Below, one piece after another: positions 61,471 through 64,000 of a stretch of 64,000 nucleotides of DNA. A program made the translations under genes and the position numbers. Under the pieces are notes generated by a model. The model searched no databases. It worked only from the letters and a program-made list of their open reading frames with translations, and had not been told where the DNA came from. The number at the start of each line of letters is the position of its first letter. The first letter of the stretch is position 1. The DNA comes from Agapetus fuscipes (taxonomy: Eukaryota; Arthropoda; Insecta; Trichoptera; Glossosomatidae): assembly GCA_951799405.1 (NCBI GenBank), contig OX637341.1:18963659-19027658 (forward strand), given 5' to 3'.

Positions 61471-62251
61471 CAGATTATATGCGGTATGCCGCATAGTGCG
61501 TACATACCCTAACCCTATAATTTTTTTTTTGAAATAACTGAGCATCCACGGTCTCACCGAGTCAGGTCTCTAATTTTTTTTTAATTCAAGACCAAAACTC
61601 AAGGCCCGCCGCACGGATTCAGGATGAGATGGGAGTCACAGGACTTACGACCTGTCTCTGATTGGTTAAGGATCCTTTTGTCATGACAACGTTCCAGATT
61701 CCTCCCAACTCATCCTTCCTTCCAATATGTAAGTCCGATTTACTACATTGCATGTCCAGAGGTGTCTGGGCTCTCAGATCTTCGCAGCCAAATGTGGTAT
61801 GATCCCGAGATGGCCGCCTTTGTTAGTCTTTCCAGAAAGCCATCTATTACCTACGTTGTAATAATATATTATGATGAAATCATTTTTTTTATAGATGTTC
61901 TTAGTTGCGGAATGCCGCATGTAGCGTATAGGAAACCACTGGATAACGTACGGTCATGCAATCAGCAAATATATTGCGAAAACCCAGTCATTATTCTCAA
62001 GTGACGATCTCGTGCACTGTTTGCAATCGTGGGCATTCATTTTTTGTTGGCAACACTCGGTTGTTATGATAATGATGATGATGATGCATAATTTACGAAT
62101 GACGTCACATCACTCATCAAGCTGCAATGATTTTTCTTTAATAATACTTATACATATTGTGTAGAACCAATAGTAACAAGCTAGGATTCATTTTTAGAAA
62201 ATGCGATAATAATATTAATATAATGTTCTGGTTCTCTGGTTCTCTGGTTCT
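61471..62251. other. No supported gene
   Basis: An 80-codon frame (61762-62004) has no motif that I recognise. GTTCTCTG units repeat three times near 62225-62250. Confidence 0.45.
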
Positions 62252-63275
62252 CTGTAACTTCAGGCGTCCCACAGGGATCTATCCTTGGGCCACTGCTTTT
62301 TAACATATTTATAAACGATATTCAAGAATGTTTTATGTACTCTAAATCATTGCTCTTTGCTGACGACAGTAAGATCTACATGCCAATTAAAACACTAGAT
62401 GATTGCTTACTTCTGCAATCAGATCTTGATCGATTCTCTGAATATTGCCGTAAAAATGCACTCGTCCTAAACATTGATAAATGCACTAGTATATCTTTCA
62501 CACGTAAGCATCACATTATAAACTATCATTATAATCTGTCAAACGAAATCGTACCCAGAAAACAATTTATTAAAGATCTCGGAATATTATTGGATTCTAA
62601 GCTATTGTTTGATAGACATATCTCAGAAATAGTGAGTAAAGCTTACAAAATGCTGGGATTTTTAATGAGGGTGTCCAAACCTTTTAAAAATATAAAAACA
62701 TTAATATTGCTTTACAACACTTATGTAAGAAGCCAGCTAGAATATGCTTCTATAATTTGTAACCCCCATTGCAAAGTTTACATAAATAATGTTGAACGGA
62801 TTCAGTCTAAGTTTTTGTCTTTTATCAATTTCAGATTTGGTCACTTTCAGTACTCAATGCAGTCACTTGAATTCAGGAGGATTATTGCTGACCAATTGTT
62901 TTTGTATAAATTGGTCAATAATGTGATTGATTGTCCAGACTTGATATCAGGTCTTTATTACACTATACCAAGTAGAACGAGACTTCAATCTACGTTTCAT
63001 CTACCCATCCCTAACACCAATTATAGGAAAAATGATTTTTATTATAGAGCCTGTAAATATTACAATACCGTACTCTCTGTCCATGCTGATATATTTAACC
63101 TTGATTTTAATGAATTCAAAAAAGCATTGCTGAGTTTGTGGTAATGGAATTACCATCTTGTTTACAGTGTCACTACCATAGTTTTTACAGTTATCCAACT
63201 AAATTTGAAATTTGAAAGCGGGGCTTGTATTGTCCTCGTGTGTAAGTGCTACTATGAGGATTTCTTTATTACTAT
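62252..63275 (+). pseudogene. LINE reverse transcriptase fragment (Jockey/CR1-like)
   Basis: In frame from about 62260: SGVPQGSILGPLLFNIFIND (RT block 4), LLFADDSK (block 5 with the Asp pair), KCTSISFTRK, KDLGILLDSKLLFDRHIS and QLEYASIICNP to the stop at 63142-63144; the open ATG frame is 62335-63144. The thumb and C-terminus fit Jockey/CR1-type polymerases. Everything upstream of RT block 4 is missing. The 3' UTR ends near ACTATGTATC. No internal stops. Confidence 0.88.
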
Positions 63276-63276
63276 G

Positions 63277-63716
63277 TATCTAATCTAATCTAATCTAATC
63301 TAAGCTGCAAAGATACTCATCATTTAAGATTTACACTAAATGCATTCCCACAAGCAGATATGTATAATTTCGCGCTAACACATGCCGCATGTGGACCTAC
63401 AATATAAAAACCCAATCTCAAATGAACATAAGCCTTGCAACTCTTGCCGTCCTTCCCTGAAACAGGGGTGACATTGGCAAAGTGAACTGATTTTTATATT
63501 GTGGGTGGTCAGCCGCATAACAACCTATAAGTCAAGGAACATACATGACAAATTACATTTTTTAAATCAAAGAATGAAAATGACAATATATACATGGACA
63601 TAAAAAACTAAATCATAAAACCAATTTCACTTTAACAAACCCTAGCCGCCAACATCACAGATCAACCGCCATTTCTTTCTATCCTTGCATACTTCTTTCA
63701 TTTCCTCCAGAGTCAT
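63277..63716 (-). repeat. LINE2 3' end with R280
   Basis: TCTAATC tail and R280 (63277-63540), LINE2 3' UTR, and codons for MKEVCKDRKKWRLICDVGG at about 63650-63716. Breaks off at GAGTCATG, a 5' truncation. Confidence 0.87.
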
Positions 63717-63719
63717 GTA

Positions 63720-64000
63720 TGATATTAATATTTAATTGTTTAAACACGTAGTTAATTAAATGTGCTCATGATGTGTAGATGTATGGAGGTGTGTATGTGT
63801 GCCTGTATGTTGATATTTTTTTAATTATGAAAGTATCAATTGCTTTTTGATGATTCATTGATTTTGTTATTGTTATTATTATTATTAATTTTATTGTTAT
63901 TGTTATTAACGGAAAATGTAGAGACAATTTTTTCAATTCTTTATTAATCTACTGATTTATTGTAATTATCCGAAGAAATTTGTTGTTTTTTTCCTGAATA
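63720..64000. repeat. Dispersed repeat shared with 56455-56700, leaving the window
   Basis: Same order of blocks (GTGCTCATGATGTGTAGATG, TTATTAACGGAAAATGTA, GAAATTTGTTGTTTTTTTCC), with an extra TTATTG-rich insertion. Confidence 0.7.

Overview
This is a repeat-dense, AT-rich piece of an arthropod nuclear genome, most probably an insect. The evidence is one intron-containing cytochrome P450 of the CYP4 type with GT-AG introns, set among arthropod-style transposons (mariner, Gypsy LTR, RTE/CR1/Jockey-like LINEs, Penelope-like elements, tRNA- and 5S-derived SINEs). I cannot fix the order or species from the sequence. There is one assembly gap of 200 N at 42841-43040.

The only host gene I can reconstruct runs on the minus strand from 56157 to 44781. 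It has ten exons that join without a frame break into a 512-residue CYP4-family P450. Its nine introns (about 9.8 kb) are largely transposon: a Penelope-like GIY-YIG fragment, CR1/L2-like LINE ends, three copies of one MITE family, SINEs, hammerhead-like motifs and a 55-bp minisatellite.

Layout. 1-9325: a 3.6-kb block present twice at exactly 5702 bp spacing (solo LTR, broken mariner, repeats), with a 262-bp tandem array between the copies. 9326-22136: no host gene seen; LINE and SINE fragments, a 137-bp perfect palindrome and MITEs. 22137-29557: a stack made of a LINE with an open 494-codon reverse-transcriptase frame, a CR1-like 3' end, a SINE head, and an intact-looking Gypsy retrotransposon with matching 259-bp LTRs and a 4-bp target duplication. 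29558-34981: minisatellite, tandem repeats, and a LINE whose 5' part is inverted (twin priming), next to a 5S-tRNA hybrid SINE. 34982-44700: nested MITEs, mariner remains, and several palindromes built from Penelope-like ends. 44703-56157: the P450 gene. 56158-64000: repeats, a Jockey/CR1-like LINE fragment and another LINE tail.

Three threads tie the repeats together. First, the commonest repeat (called R280 here, about 250-280 bp, ending in a (TTAGA)n tail) is also the 3' end of the LINE called LINE2 here; its short copies nevertheless stop at one fixed 5' point, so it behaves like a SINE sharing its partner LINE's tail. Second, a hammerhead-ribozyme-like motif, CTGAWGA then a hairpin then GAAA then a self-complementary segment, recurs more than a dozen times with compensating changes, usually inside palindromes and once beside a GIY-YIG Penelope fragment. 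Third, many insertions sit inside one another, so their relative ages can be read.
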